Assembly: GCF_018070465.1 (NCBI RefSeq)
Contig: NZ_JAGPXT010000029.1
Coordinates: 1 to 64,000, forward strand
Length of the DNA stretch: 64,000 nt
Reading direction: 5' to 3'
Source of the DNA: Micromonospora sp. C95
GTDB taxonomy: Bacteria > Actinomycetota > Actinomycetes > Mycobacteriales > Micromonosporaceae
Of the stretch, positions 52,956 to 60,753 are shown one piece after another. The translations under genes and the position numbers were made by a program. The notes below the pieces were generated by a model. It saw only the letters and a program-made list of their open reading frames with translations, made no database searches and had not been told where the DNA came from. How positions within the stretch are numbered: position 1 is the stretch's first letter; every line of letters starts with the position of its first letter.

Positions 52956-53471
52956 CTACCGTCCCTCGTCCCGCACATCGATGAGGGTGCTGCCGTCGCC
53001 GAGTTGCTCGCGAGTGATGATGCTCAGGCTGCCGTCCGTCTCCAGCACCACGGCGGCAAGGTCGTGCAGGTCGCCCGCGCCCTGGCTGCGGGCGGCCTGC
53101 CGGATCTCACTCTCCGCCACCCGGGTGGACCGCAACGTCTCGGTTCGTAGCCGTCCGTCCCGCAGCAGCATTGTGGGACGGGCCTTGAGCACCTTCTGCG
53201 ACGGTGGCCAGCGGACGGCGAGCAGCGCGACCGCGTACTGCAACGCCACCAGCAGGATCAGCGCGAGGGTTCCCTCCACCAGCGACACGTCCCGTGACAG
53301 CAGGATCGTGGCCAGCGTCGAGCCCAGCGCGACCGTGATCACGAAGTCGAAGGCGTTCAGCTTGGACAACGTCCGCTTGCCGGAGACCCGCAGGATCACC
53401 ACAAGTGCCGGGTAGATGATCGCCGCGATCACGAGCAGGCGTACCAGGTCGGCAGGGTTGTTCAGCACCAT
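52956..53471 (-). CDS. DUF421 membrane protein (YetF-like)
   Basis: 171 residues. Three membrane helices followed by the conserved small domain: VILRVSGKRTLSKLNAFDFV, ITVALGSTLATILLSRDVSL, then RPTMLLRDGRLRTETLRSTR and a C-terminal TDGSLSIITREQL strand pair. Typical of DUF421/YetF; function is unknown. Confidence 0.92.
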   Translation of the reverse strand: MVLNNPADLVRLLVIAAIIYPALVVILRVSGKRTLSKLNAFDFVITVALGSTLATILLSRDVSLVEGTLALILLVALQYAVALLAVRWPPSQKVLKARPTMLLRDGRLRTETLRSTRVAESEIRQAARSQGAGDLHDLAAVVLETDGSLSIITREQLGDGSTLIDVRDEGR

Positions 53472-53521
53472 CGTTTTGACGTACCCGTAGCCGGGATCCG
53501 CAAAAGGCCGTGTCGATCAGG

Positions 53522-53797
53522 TCACCCTTCCAGGTGGCGGAGACGGTTGCTGACGTCGTGCACTCCCGGGGTACGCCAGGCGAGGGCGTGCGCCTCGGCG
53601 CTGAGCTCGGCCGTGCTCACCGTTCCCTCGAGCACCACCACCCGGTTCTGCACCTCGATGCAGATGCGCTCGTGACGCAGTCGCGAATCCTGCTGCATGC
53701 TCGTGAGCAACCGGCACGCCAGCCGGGTGTCCGCGGTGGTGGGCTCGGCGTAGAACAGCGGGGGCATGTCGTGGGGGAAGAACCAAGGGTGGGTCAT
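53522..53797 (-). CDS. BON-domain protein
   Basis: 91 residues. RLACRLLTSMQQDSRLRHER, ICIEVQNRVVVLEGTVSTAE and HALAWRTPGVHDVSNRLRHL show the BON pattern, including a conserved Gly in LEGTVS. No signal peptide, so a cytosolic member. BON domains are thought to bind phospholipid or other ligands. Close to the DUF421 gene on the same strand (50 bp). Confidence 0.82.
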   Translation of the reverse strand: MTHPWFFPHDMPPLFYAEPTTADTRLACRLLTSMQQDSRLRHERICIEVQNRVVVLEGTVSTAELSAEAHALAWRTPGVHDVSNRLRHLEG

Positions 53798-54076
53798 GGC
53801 TGACTCCTTCAGGGGACGGGTCCGCTACGAATGCCCTACCCGGCGGCCACGGCGGACAACACGACGAACCGATGACGGTCTCTGCCCACGACTGTGACGG
53901 TCGGCGGCTCGACGTTTGCGGTCGGCGGTTTCGGGTAGCGGGTCAGCCAGGGCGGCCGACCACGGCTCTGCCGCACGACCGCCGGGAGGACATCATCGTG
54001 AGCCGCCGATCGCTTCGGGACGGCACCACGAGCGAGCGCGGGTGGACGAGGTGCCGGTGAAGCACCCGGCGCGGCG

Positions 54077-54748
54077 ATGAGCCGGCCGACCGACGGTGAG
54101 CAGACGCCGGACGACGCGGTACTGCACGGCGTCGCCCGGCGGCTCGACAAGCCGATGGGCGCCCTTGGCGTGCTCTTCGTCCTGGTCGTTCTCGGGCAGG
54201 CCCTCGCCGGACATCCCACGCTGTCCACCGCCCTGACCGTGCTGGGCTGGGTGCTGTGGGCGGTGTTCGTGGCCGAATTCGTCCTGCGCGCCTGGCTGGC
54301 CCGCCATCACGCCCGCCGGTTCTGGCGACGCAACTGGTGGCAGATCATCTTCCTCGCCGTACCGTTTCTCCGCTTCGCCCGGGCCGCCTCCGCCCTGCGC
54401 GCCGCCCGGGCCGGTGGTGTCATCACCGCGGCCGTGCGCGGCTCGCGCTCCGCCGGCCGGTTGCTGACCGACCGGATCGCGTGGCTGGCGATCATCACGA
54501 CGACGGTCGTCCTCAGCGTCGGCCAACTGCTCGTCGTCACCGGCTCCTACCGGTCGTACGGACCAGCACTGCACGACGTCGCCCTGACCACCATCACGGG
54601 TGAACCACTCGGCGCGGACGATCCGCTCGCCCAGGTCGTCGAACTGGTGCTCGCGATCTACTCGGTGGTCGTGTTCGGCACCCTGGCCGGTGCGTTCGGC
54701 GCCTTCTTCCTCAGCGCCGAGCGGGAGCGGAAGGCCACCGCGACGTGA
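54077..54748 (+). CDS. voltage-sensor ion-channel-like protein with unusual pore
   Basis: 223 residues, about six helices. S3-like LGWVLWAVFVAEFVLRAWLA, basic loop, S4-like FLRFARAASALRAARAGGVI with Arg at intervals of 3, 6 and 3, then a helix and a pore region ALTTITGEPLGADDPLAQVV followed by a last helix. In K+ channels the pore reads TVGYGD; here it is TITGEPL, so selectivity cannot be predicted. Overlaps the next gene (GTGA). A 20-codon frame at 53998-54060 with a strong RBS precedes it but no role is assigned. Confidence 0.75.
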   Translation: MSRPTDGEQTPDDAVLHGVARRLDKPMGALGVLFVLVVLGQALAGHPTLSTALTVLGWVLWAVFVAEFVLRAWLARHHARRFWRRNWWQIIFLAVPFLRFARAASALRAARAGGVITAAVRGSRSAGRLLTDRIAWLAIITTTVVLSVGQLLVVTGSYRSYGPALHDVALTTITGEPLGADDPLAQVVELVLAIYSVVVFGTLAGAFGAFFLSAERERKATAT

Positions 54749-55935
54749 GCCGGCCCCGTACGGCCGCCGCCCGGCTCGCCGAGATACGGCAGAGTTTCTG
54801 GCTCATCCCGGCACTCTTCGCGGCGAGTGCGGTCGTGCTGGCCATCGGCCTGTCCGTGCTGGAACTGCGGCTGCGGCTGCCGGTCGAGAGCATCCTGCCC
54901 AGCGGTCCCGCCGGTGCCCGGTCCCTGCTCTCGTCGATCATCACGGCGATGATCTCGTTCACGGCGCTGGTCTTCTCCATCACGGTCGTCGCGCTGCAAC
55001 TGGCCAGTAGCCAGTACTCCCCGCGCGTGCTGCGGACGTTCCTGCAGGACCGGGTCATCCAGTCCACGCTCGGGACGTTCGTGGCGACATTCCTCTTCGC
55101 GATGGTGGTGCTCGCCGCGCTGCCGTCCCGGGACAGCGAGCGGCTGCCCGAACTCTCCCTCGCCGTGTCGATGTCGCTCGTCCTGGCCAGCACCGCGATG
55201 TTCATCTACTACCTGCACCACATCACCACGGTGATGCGGGTTTCGCACATCATCGTCGCCATCGGTGCGCAGACTCGCCGGACGATCGATCAGCATGTGC
55301 CAGATCACGGGGAGCCGGCCGAGGTGCTGGGCGAGGTGGTGCAGGTCGTGCCGGCCGCGGCGGCGGGCCTGGTCACCAGCGTCGACCTCGCCCTGCTCGC
55401 CCGGCTGGGGCGGGAACATGACTGCGCGATCACCGTCGTACCGGCACCGGGAGACTTCGTGGTCGCCGGGGCACAGTTGCTGCACTGCCACCGGCTGCCC
55501 AGCGGTGAACCGCGCCCACTGCCCGTCGAACGCGTCGCCAACTCGGTCACCATCGACGTCGAGCGCACACCGGGCCAGGACGTGGGGTTCGGTCTCCGCC
55601 AACTGGCGGACATCGCCACGCGCGCGCTGTCCCCCGCCTCCAACGACGTCACCACCGCCGTACGTGCTGTCCAGGAGGCGCACGACCTGCTCCGCCGGCT
55701 CGCGACCCGGCCCGACCCGGTCGGGATCGTACGCGACGACGACGGCACGGTGCGGGTCCTGGCGAACCGCCCCACCTACGACACCTACCTGGCGATGATC
55801 ATCGACGAGCTGCGCAGTACCGCGGATGGGCAACCACGGATCAGCCGGCTGCTCGACGCGGTCGTCACCGACCTGGACTCCGTCGCGCTTCCTGCCCACC
55901 GGCCAGCGACCCGGCGGCGGTTGCCGACGAGTTGA
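54745..55935 (+). CDS. DUF2254 membrane protein
   Basis: 396 residues, GTG start overlapping the channel gene stop. Four helices in the first ~170 residues (FWLIPALFAASAVVLAIGLS, ITAMISFTALVFSITVVALQ, LGTFVATFLFAMVVLAAL), then a cytosolic domain with QDVGFGLRQLADIATRALSP and NDVTTAVRAVQEAHDLLRRL, all conserved in DUF2254. Function is unknown; the overlap with a channel-like gene suggests a shared membrane role. Confidence 0.9.
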   Translation: MSRPRTAAARLAEIRQSFWLIPALFAASAVVLAIGLSVLELRLRLPVESILPSGPAGARSLLSSIITAMISFTALVFSITVVALQLASSQYSPRVLRTFLQDRVIQSTLGTFVATFLFAMVVLAALPSRDSERLPELSLAVSMSLVLASTAMFIYYLHHITTVMRVSHIIVAIGAQTRRTIDQHVPDHGEPAEVLGEVVQVVPAAAAGLVTSVDLALLARLGREHDCAITVVPAPGDFVVAGAQLLHCHRLPSGEPRPLPVERVANSVTIDVERTPGQDVGFGLRQLADIATRALSPASNDVTTAVRAVQEAHDLLRRLATRPDPVGIVRDDDGTVRVLANRPTYDTYLAMIIDELRSTADGQPRISRLLDAVVTDLDSVALPAHRPATRRRLPTS

Positions 55936-55987
55936 GGAAACGGGCCCGAGGTTTCCGCAGGTCTGCTGCTCGTCGCACCGGCCATGG

Positions 55988-56857
55988 TCAGGCCGCTCGG
56001 ACGAAGGGCGGCCCGGCATCTGCCAGGAATGCCCGCAGGCTCCGTGCGGGCCGTCCGGTCACCCGCTCGACCGAGTCGGTGACCTCCGCGAAGCTGCCCG
56101 CCCGTACGCGCTCGAAGGTCAGGGCGAAGAGTTCCCGCTCGAATCCGGTGGTCCCGGCCACGGCCTCGTCAATCGTGATCTCGTGGAGGGCAACGGTACG
56201 TCCTGCTGCGGCGGAGAGCAGCTCCGCGGTGCGCGGCAGTGCGAGCGACTCTGGGCCGGTGAGTTCGTACACCTGGCCGGCATGCCCCTCGTCCAGCAGC
56301 GCACGCTCGGCCACGGCGGCGATGTCCCAGGCGTCGATCCAGGCCAGGCTGGCACCGCCGCTGGAGAACGGCAGCTTGCCGTCGGCGACCTGATCGCGGT
56401 AGAAGCGCGGGTCGGTGAAGACCTGCATGAACCAGCTGGGCCGCAGGATCGTCCAGGCGTGCCCGCTGTCGCGCACCGCCCGCTCGGCGCGCGGTGCCCA
56501 TCCGTCGACGCCCATGTAGTCGGCGTCCTGCTCGGACAGCAGGACGATCCGGGTGCGGACGGGCGTCTCGTCGAGCAGTGCGCCGATGAGGTCCGGCGCG
56601 TCCGCGCGATCGGGCCGGACGATGTACACGGCGTCCACGCCCTCGGTCGCCGCTTTCCACCCGGAGGGGGCGTCCCAGGAGAAGGCGGTCGGTTGAACGC
56701 TGTCCATGGCAACCGAGTCCGGGTTGCTGCTGCCGCCGAGCACGTCGACGTCATTGCGTTCGACAAGCAGCCTGGCCAGCGGTGATCCGGTCTTGCCACG
56801 GACTCCGGTGATCAGCACCCGGGGCGTGCCGGCCCCCACTGAGCTCGGACTCTTCAC
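55988..56857 (-). CDS. NmrA-like NAD(P)-binding protein
   Basis: 289 residues from GTG 56857 (AAGGAAC upstream); the longer frame to 56929 would run through the operators. TPRVLITGVRGKTGSPLARL Rossmann start, then VDAVYIVRPDRADAPDLIGA and SGHAWTILRPSWFMQVFTDP, HAGQVYELTGPESLALPRTA. Typical of NmrA/QOR2-type atypical SDRs that bind NAD(P) and often act as redox sensors or reductases. Divergent from a MarR gene, which probably controls it. Confidence 0.9.
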   Translation of the reverse strand: MKSPSSVGAGTPRVLITGVRGKTGSPLARLLVERNDVDVLGGSSNPDSVAMDSVQPTAFSWDAPSGWKAATEGVDAVYIVRPDRADAPDLIGALLDETPVRTRIVLLSEQDADYMGVDGWAPRAERAVRDSGHAWTILRPSWFMQVFTDPRFYRDQVADGKLPFSSGGASLAWIDAWDIAAVAERALLDEGHAGQVYELTGPESLALPRTAELLSAAAGRTVALHEITIDEAVAGTTGFERELFALTFERVRAGSFAEVTDSVERVTGRPARSLRAFLADAGPPFVRAA

Positions 56858-56875
56858 GTCGGACCGTTCCTTTGG

Positions 56876-56933
56876 TTGAGTCACTAAAGTTCCTTGACCC
56901 ACTAAAGCAGCGTTACCTGAGCGAGTCAACTAA
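56876..56933. promoter_or_regulatory. likely MarR operators in the divergent promoter region
   Basis: Direct repeats TTGAGTCACTAAAG (56876-56889) and TTGACCCACTAAAG (56894-56907) are spaced exactly 18 bases apart; an inverted, related AGTCAACTAA lies at 56924-56933. The MarR ATG at 56943 follows a TAATCT box (56931-56936) by six bases, so a leaderless message is possible. Confidence 0.5.
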
Positions 56934-56942
56934 TCTGAGCGC

Positions 56943-57359
56943 ATGACCGAGGTGGCGGACGCCCTTGCCCGGCAGGTGTGGGACCTCGTCTTCGCCTACG
57001 ACGCGGCCTATGACCGTGCGGCGCAGGTCGTGGGGCTCAGCGCCGCACAGGCGTGTCTGCTCGAACACCTTTCACCAGACAGCCGTCCGATGGGAGAGCT
57101 CGCTCTGGAGCTGCGGTGCGACGCCTCGAACGTCACCCAGCTCGTCTCTCGACTGGAGACCCGTGGTCTGGTGGCCCGGGTGGCCGATCCGGACGACCGG
57201 CGGATCAAGCGTGTGTTGATCACTCCGGCGGGAGCCGACGTGCGCCGCGCCGTCCGAGGGGCGTTCGGGTTCCCGTCCGAGCGGCTGGGGCTCCTCACCG
57301 ACCAGGAGCAGCGCCAGCTCTACGGTCTGTTGAGGAAGATGTTGGGGCCGGCTTCGTAG
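56943..57359 (+). CDS. MarR-family regulator
   Basis: 138 residues. Winged helix: VGLSAAQACLLEHLSPDSRP, MGELALELRCDASNVTQLVS, RLETRGLVARVADPDDRRIK, then VLITPAGADVRRAVRG. Standard MarR. Divergent from the NmrA-like gene with shared operators, so autoregulation and control of that gene are likely. Confidence 0.93.
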   Translation: MTEVADALARQVWDLVFAYDAAYDRAAQVVGLSAAQACLLEHLSPDSRPMGELALELRCDASNVTQLVSRLETRGLVARVADPDDRRIKRVLITPAGADVRRAVRGAFGFPSERLGLLTDQEQRQLYGLLRKMLGPAS

Positions 57360-57448
57360 GGCCGTGCCGGGCGGAGCACTCTCGAGTCGCGATCCGACCG
57401 GGAAACGGCTCGTCGTGATACGGCGGGGCAACAATGGGTGAGCTTCTA

Positions 57449-57752
57449 TGTTAGCGCCACCATGGCTCCTGTCGTGCATGCTCGCGCGAGTTCGGCCCGG
57501 CGGGTCGGCGCAGGCTGCCGACAGGTGGTCGATGGAAGACGTGTCCAGGTTGCCGAAGGTCAAGTGTCGGATAATTCCGGAACGTCCATGCCTCGTGATG
57601 CCGGAACATTACGTCTTGACGAACGGCATGTTATCGCCCACAGTCGATGGGCAAGGACGGCGATGCCTACGGCTTACCGGGCAAGCCTGTTTCGCCGGGC
57701 CCGTGGACCAGGCGTGTGCGGGGACATGCGGACATCCATGTTAGCGCTAACA
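57449..57752 (+). promoter_or_regulatory. LacI-type operator(s) upstream of the GH62 gene
   Basis: The 57360-57826 gap has no gene. TGTTAGCGCTAACA (57739-57752) is a perfect 14-bp palindrome of LacI-family type, 75 bases before the start. A related TGTTATCGCCCACA (57629-57642, three changes) and a half-site TGTTAGCGC (57449-57457) lie further upstream. Arabinose/xylose-type control is plausible from the gene it precedes. Confidence 0.65.
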
Positions 57753-57826
57753 GAAGCGCCGCAGGTGCGGAGCGGTGTGCCCATCCTCGGGTGAACCGGT
57801 CGGCTCTCGGTAATTGAAGGAGGAAC

Positions 57827-59356
57827 ATGTCTGCCTTTGGTAGGTCTCCAGCTCTCCCACCGCCCTCGCGGCGACGTCGGTGGTTCTTGCGCGTCGCTGC
57901 GGCGGGCGTCACGGCGGTGGTCGCCGGTGGTGCCGCCGCGGTGGCGGTGTCGACACCGGCCGCCGCTGCGACGGTCGACACGAACGCGTGGTACGTGTTG
58001 ATCAACCGCAACAGCGGCAAGGCCCTCGACGTGTACAACCTGGCCACGAACGACGGTGCGCGGATCACCCAGTGGTCGCGGAACAACGGCAACCAGCAGC
58101 AGTGGCAGTTTGTTGACTCGGGTGGTGGCTACTACCGGCTGAAGTCGCGGCTGTCCAACAAGGTGCTGGACGTCTACAACTGGTCGACCGCGAACGGCGC
58201 GAACATCGTGCAGTGGTCCGACCACAACGGGGCGAACCAGCAGTTCCGGTTGGCTGACTCCGACGGCGGCTACGTCCGGCTGATCAACCGGAACAGCAAC
58301 AAGGTGGTGGAGGTGCAGGGCGCCTCGACCGCCGACGGCGGGAACATCGTGCAGTACGACGACTGGAACGGCGCGAACCAGCAGTGGCAGCTCGTCCGGG
58401 TCGACGGTGGCGGAAACCCGACGCCGACGACGCCGCCGCCGTCGGGTACGTGCAATCTGCCGTCGAGCTACCGGTGGTCGTCGACGGGTGCGCTGGCGCA
58501 GCCGCGGTCGGGTTGGGTGTCGTTGAAGGACTTCACGCACGCGCCGTACAACGGTCAGCACCTGGTCTACGGCACCACCCACGACACCGGCACGAGTTGG
58601 GGTTCGATGAACTTCGGGCTGTTCTCGAACTGGAACCAGATGGGTTCGGCCAGCCAGAACCAGATGCCGTTCGCGGCGGTCGCGCCGTCGTTGTTCTACT
58701 TCGCGCCGCGTAACGTCTGGGTGTTGGCGTATCAGTGGGGTGGGCCGGCGTTCTCGTACCGGACCTCGACGAATCCGACGAACGTGAACAGTTGGTCGGC
58801 GCACCAGACGCTGTTCACCGGGTCGATCTCGAACTCGGGTACGGGTCCGATCGATCAGGCGTTGATCGGTGACGACCAGAACATGTACCTGTTCTTCGCC
58901 GGCGACAACGGCCGCATCTACCGGGCCAGCATGCCGATCGGGAACTTCCCCGGCAGCTTCGGCTCGAACTACACCACGATCATGACCGACTCCACGAACA
59001 ACCTGTTCGAAGGCGTCCAGGTCTACAAGCTCCAGGGCCAGCAGCGGTACCTGATGATCGTCGAGGCGATCGGCTCACAGGGCCGCTACTTCCGCTCCTT
59101 CACCGCCACCAGCCTGGGCGGCAGCTGGACCCCGCAGGCCACCAGTGAGAGCAACCCGTTCGCCGGCAAGGCCAACAGCGGCGCCACCTGGACCAACGAC
59201 ATCAGCCACGGCGAGTTGATCCGGACCAACGCCGACCAGACCATGACCATCGACCCCTGCAACCTGCAAATGCTCTACCAGGGCCGTTCACCCAACTCTG
59301 GCGGCGACTACGGCCTCCTGCCGTACCGCCCCGGCCTGCTCACCCTGCAACGCTGA
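57827..59356 (+). CDS. secreted CBM13/ricin-B - GH62 arabinofuranosidase
   Basis: 509 residues, RBS GAAGGAGG. Tat-like start with RRRRWFLRVAAAGVTAVVAG; signal ends near TPAAAATVD. Ricin-type trefoil ~50-190 with repeats NRNSGKALDVYNLATNDGAR, LSNKVLDVYNWSTANGANIV and NRNSNKVVEVQGASTADGGN (each with a QQWQ/QQF end), different from the CBM13 of the 14-20 kb cluster. Short TTPPP linker, then GH62 (~207-509), almost identical to the C-terminal module at 17523-18428. Removes arabinofuranose from arabinoxylan. Confidence 0.93.
   Translation: MSAFGRSPALPPPSRRRRWFLRVAAAGVTAVVAGGAAAVAVSTPAAAATVDTNAWYVLINRNSGKALDVYNLATNDGARITQWSRNNGNQQQWQFVDSGGGYYRLKSRLSNKVLDVYNWSTANGANIVQWSDHNGANQQFRLADSDGGYVRLINRNSNKVVEVQGASTADGGNIVQYDDWNGANQQWQLVRVDGGGNPTPTTPPPSGTCNLPSSYRWSSTGALAQPRSGWVSLKDFTHAPYNGQHLVYGTTHDTGTSWGSMNFGLFSNWNQMGSASQNQMPFAAVAPSLFYFAPRNVWVLAYQWGGPAFSYRTSTNPTNVNSWSAHQTLFTGSISNSGTGPIDQALIGDDQNMYLFFAGDNGRIYRASMPIGNFPGSFGSNYTTIMTDSTNNLFEGVQVYKLQGQQRYLMIVEAIGSQGRYFRSFTATSLGGSWTPQATSESNPFAGKANSGATWTNDISHGELIRTNADQTMTIDPCNLQMLYQGRSPNSGGDYGLLPYRPGLLTLQR
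58451..59356. repeat. GH62 module copy 2
   Basis: Inverted partner of 17523-18428; see that entry. The two copies are attached to different binding modules, so a catalytic cassette has been shuffled. Confidence 0.85.
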
Positions 59357-59466
59357 TCGACACGACAGAGATCCGGCGCCAACGATGCTTGATCGTCGCG
59401 GATGAGGGCGCTCGCCGAATCGGATGAGCGCCGGCACGCCCCGGGATCGATCGGGCGGAGCCGGAA

Positions 59467-59498
59467 CGGGCGGGCTCGGTGCAGACCGGGCCCGCCCG
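59467..59498. terminator. terminator after the GH62 gene
   Basis: 14-bp stem CGGGCGGGCTCGGT (59467-59480) and its complement with one wobble pair (59485-59498), 4-base loop, about 110 bases after the stop. Confidence 0.5.
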
Positions 59499-59581
59499 GT
59501 CGGTCGGTGGAGGCCGTTTGTCGGGGCCGTGGCGGGGAAGTCCCGCGAGTGCGGCGGTCGTGCCGTCGCCGGCAGGAGGGG

Positions 59582-60736
59582 ATGCCGACGATGACGAACC
59601 ACCCGTCCATCGCACCGCCCCTGGGTGCCGTGGACGCTTCAGCACCCCTGACCCTCGGGGTGGAGGAGGAGTTCCTGCTGCTGGACCCGGCGACGGGGGA
59701 GAGCCTGCCGGTTGCCGACCGGGTGTTGACGGTCCTGCTCGGTACGGCCCGAAAGCAGAGCCGACAGGAGTTCCGGCACAGCATGGTGGAAATGGTCACG
59801 CCGGTCTGTGCCGACCTGGCCGACCTCCGGGCACACCTGATCACCCTGCGGCGTGCCGCGGCGGAAGCCGCGCGGTCCGCCGGAGCGCAGTTGGTCGCGG
59901 TGGGTGCCACTCCGGTTCACGAGTCGCACCGGTCGGTGCCGGATGAACCTCGCTACCACGCCATGTCCCGCCGCTTCGGTCCGGTGGCGCACGATCCAGC
60001 CGTATGCGGCTGCCACGTGCACGTTGGTCTGCCAGACCGGGAATTGGCGGTGCAGGTCTGCAACCACCTGCGGCCGTGGTTGCCGGTGGTGCAGGCGCTC
60101 ACCGTCAACTCGCCGCTGCACGACGGCGCGGACACCGGTCACGCGAGCTGGCGTTCCATGCAGCTGGAGCGCTGGCCGAGCATCGGGCCCACCCCTTACT
60201 TCGCCTCGTTCGCCGACTACGAGGCGACGGTGGCGGAACTCGTCGACGCGGGCATCATGCTGGACGCGGCGATGGTCTACTGGTACGCCCGACCGTCGGC
60301 CAGCTATCCCACAGTGGAAATCCGGGTCGGTGACGTCTGCCCGGGGGTGGACGACACGGTGTTGGTCGCGGCCCTGGTGCGAGCGCTGGTCGCCACCATG
60401 GTCGACCAGGTGCGAGCCGGCATTCCGGCACCCCACCTGCGCAGCTGTCTGCTCGCGGCGGCCCACTGGCGCGCCGCGCATGACGGGTTGGACGGCTACC
60501 TTCTCGACCTGCATGGTGGCGGGGCGCGTCCGGCGTGGGATCTCGTGGAGGAGTTGTTCAGCACGGTGACGCCCGCACTGGTCCGGCACGGCGACCTGGC
60601 CTACGTGCTGGAGCAGTTGGCCCGGCTGCGCCGCGACGGCACCGGTGCGGCCCGGCAGCGGCGGGTCATCGCGCGTACCGGTGGGGACGTGCGGGCGGTC
60701 CTCGAACACCTCGCCGCCGAGACCACCGCCGGCTGA
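59582..60736 (+). CDS. YbdK-type carboxylate-amine ligase (glutamate-cysteine ligase-like)
   Basis: 384 residues from ATG 59582 (ATG 59591 is the alternative; AGGAGGGG just upstream). Opening LTLGVEEEFLLLDPATGE is the GCS2 family signature; further VCGCHVHVGLPDRELAVQVC, NSPLHDGADTGHASWRSMQ and ASYPTVEIRVGDVCPGVDD. The family ligates amino acids using ATP; YbdK of E. coli has weak gamma-glutamylcysteine activity, and the true substrate in actinomycetes is often unknown. Convergent with an amidotransferase gene, 17 bp apart. Confidence 0.88.
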   Translation: MPTMTNHPSIAPPLGAVDASAPLTLGVEEEFLLLDPATGESLPVADRVLTVLLGTARKQSRQEFRHSMVEMVTPVCADLADLRAHLITLRRAAAEAARSAGAQLVAVGATPVHESHRSVPDEPRYHAMSRRFGPVAHDPAVCGCHVHVGLPDRELAVQVCNHLRPWLPVVQALTVNSPLHDGADTGHASWRSMQLERWPSIGPTPYFASFADYEATVAELVDAGIMLDAAMVYWYARPSASYPTVEIRVGDVCPGVDDTVLVAALVRALVATMVDQVRAGIPAPHLRSCLLAAAHWRAAHDGLDGYLLDLHGGGARPAWDLVEELFSTVTPALVRHGDLAYVLEQLARLRRDGTGAARQRRVIARTGGDVRAVLEHLAAETTAG

Positions 60737-60753
60737 ACCGGCACCCGGCACGC

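Noticed and set aside
53998..54060. 20-codon ORF with a good RBS
   Set aside because: Arg-rich, no membrane or other feature; too short to support as a gene.
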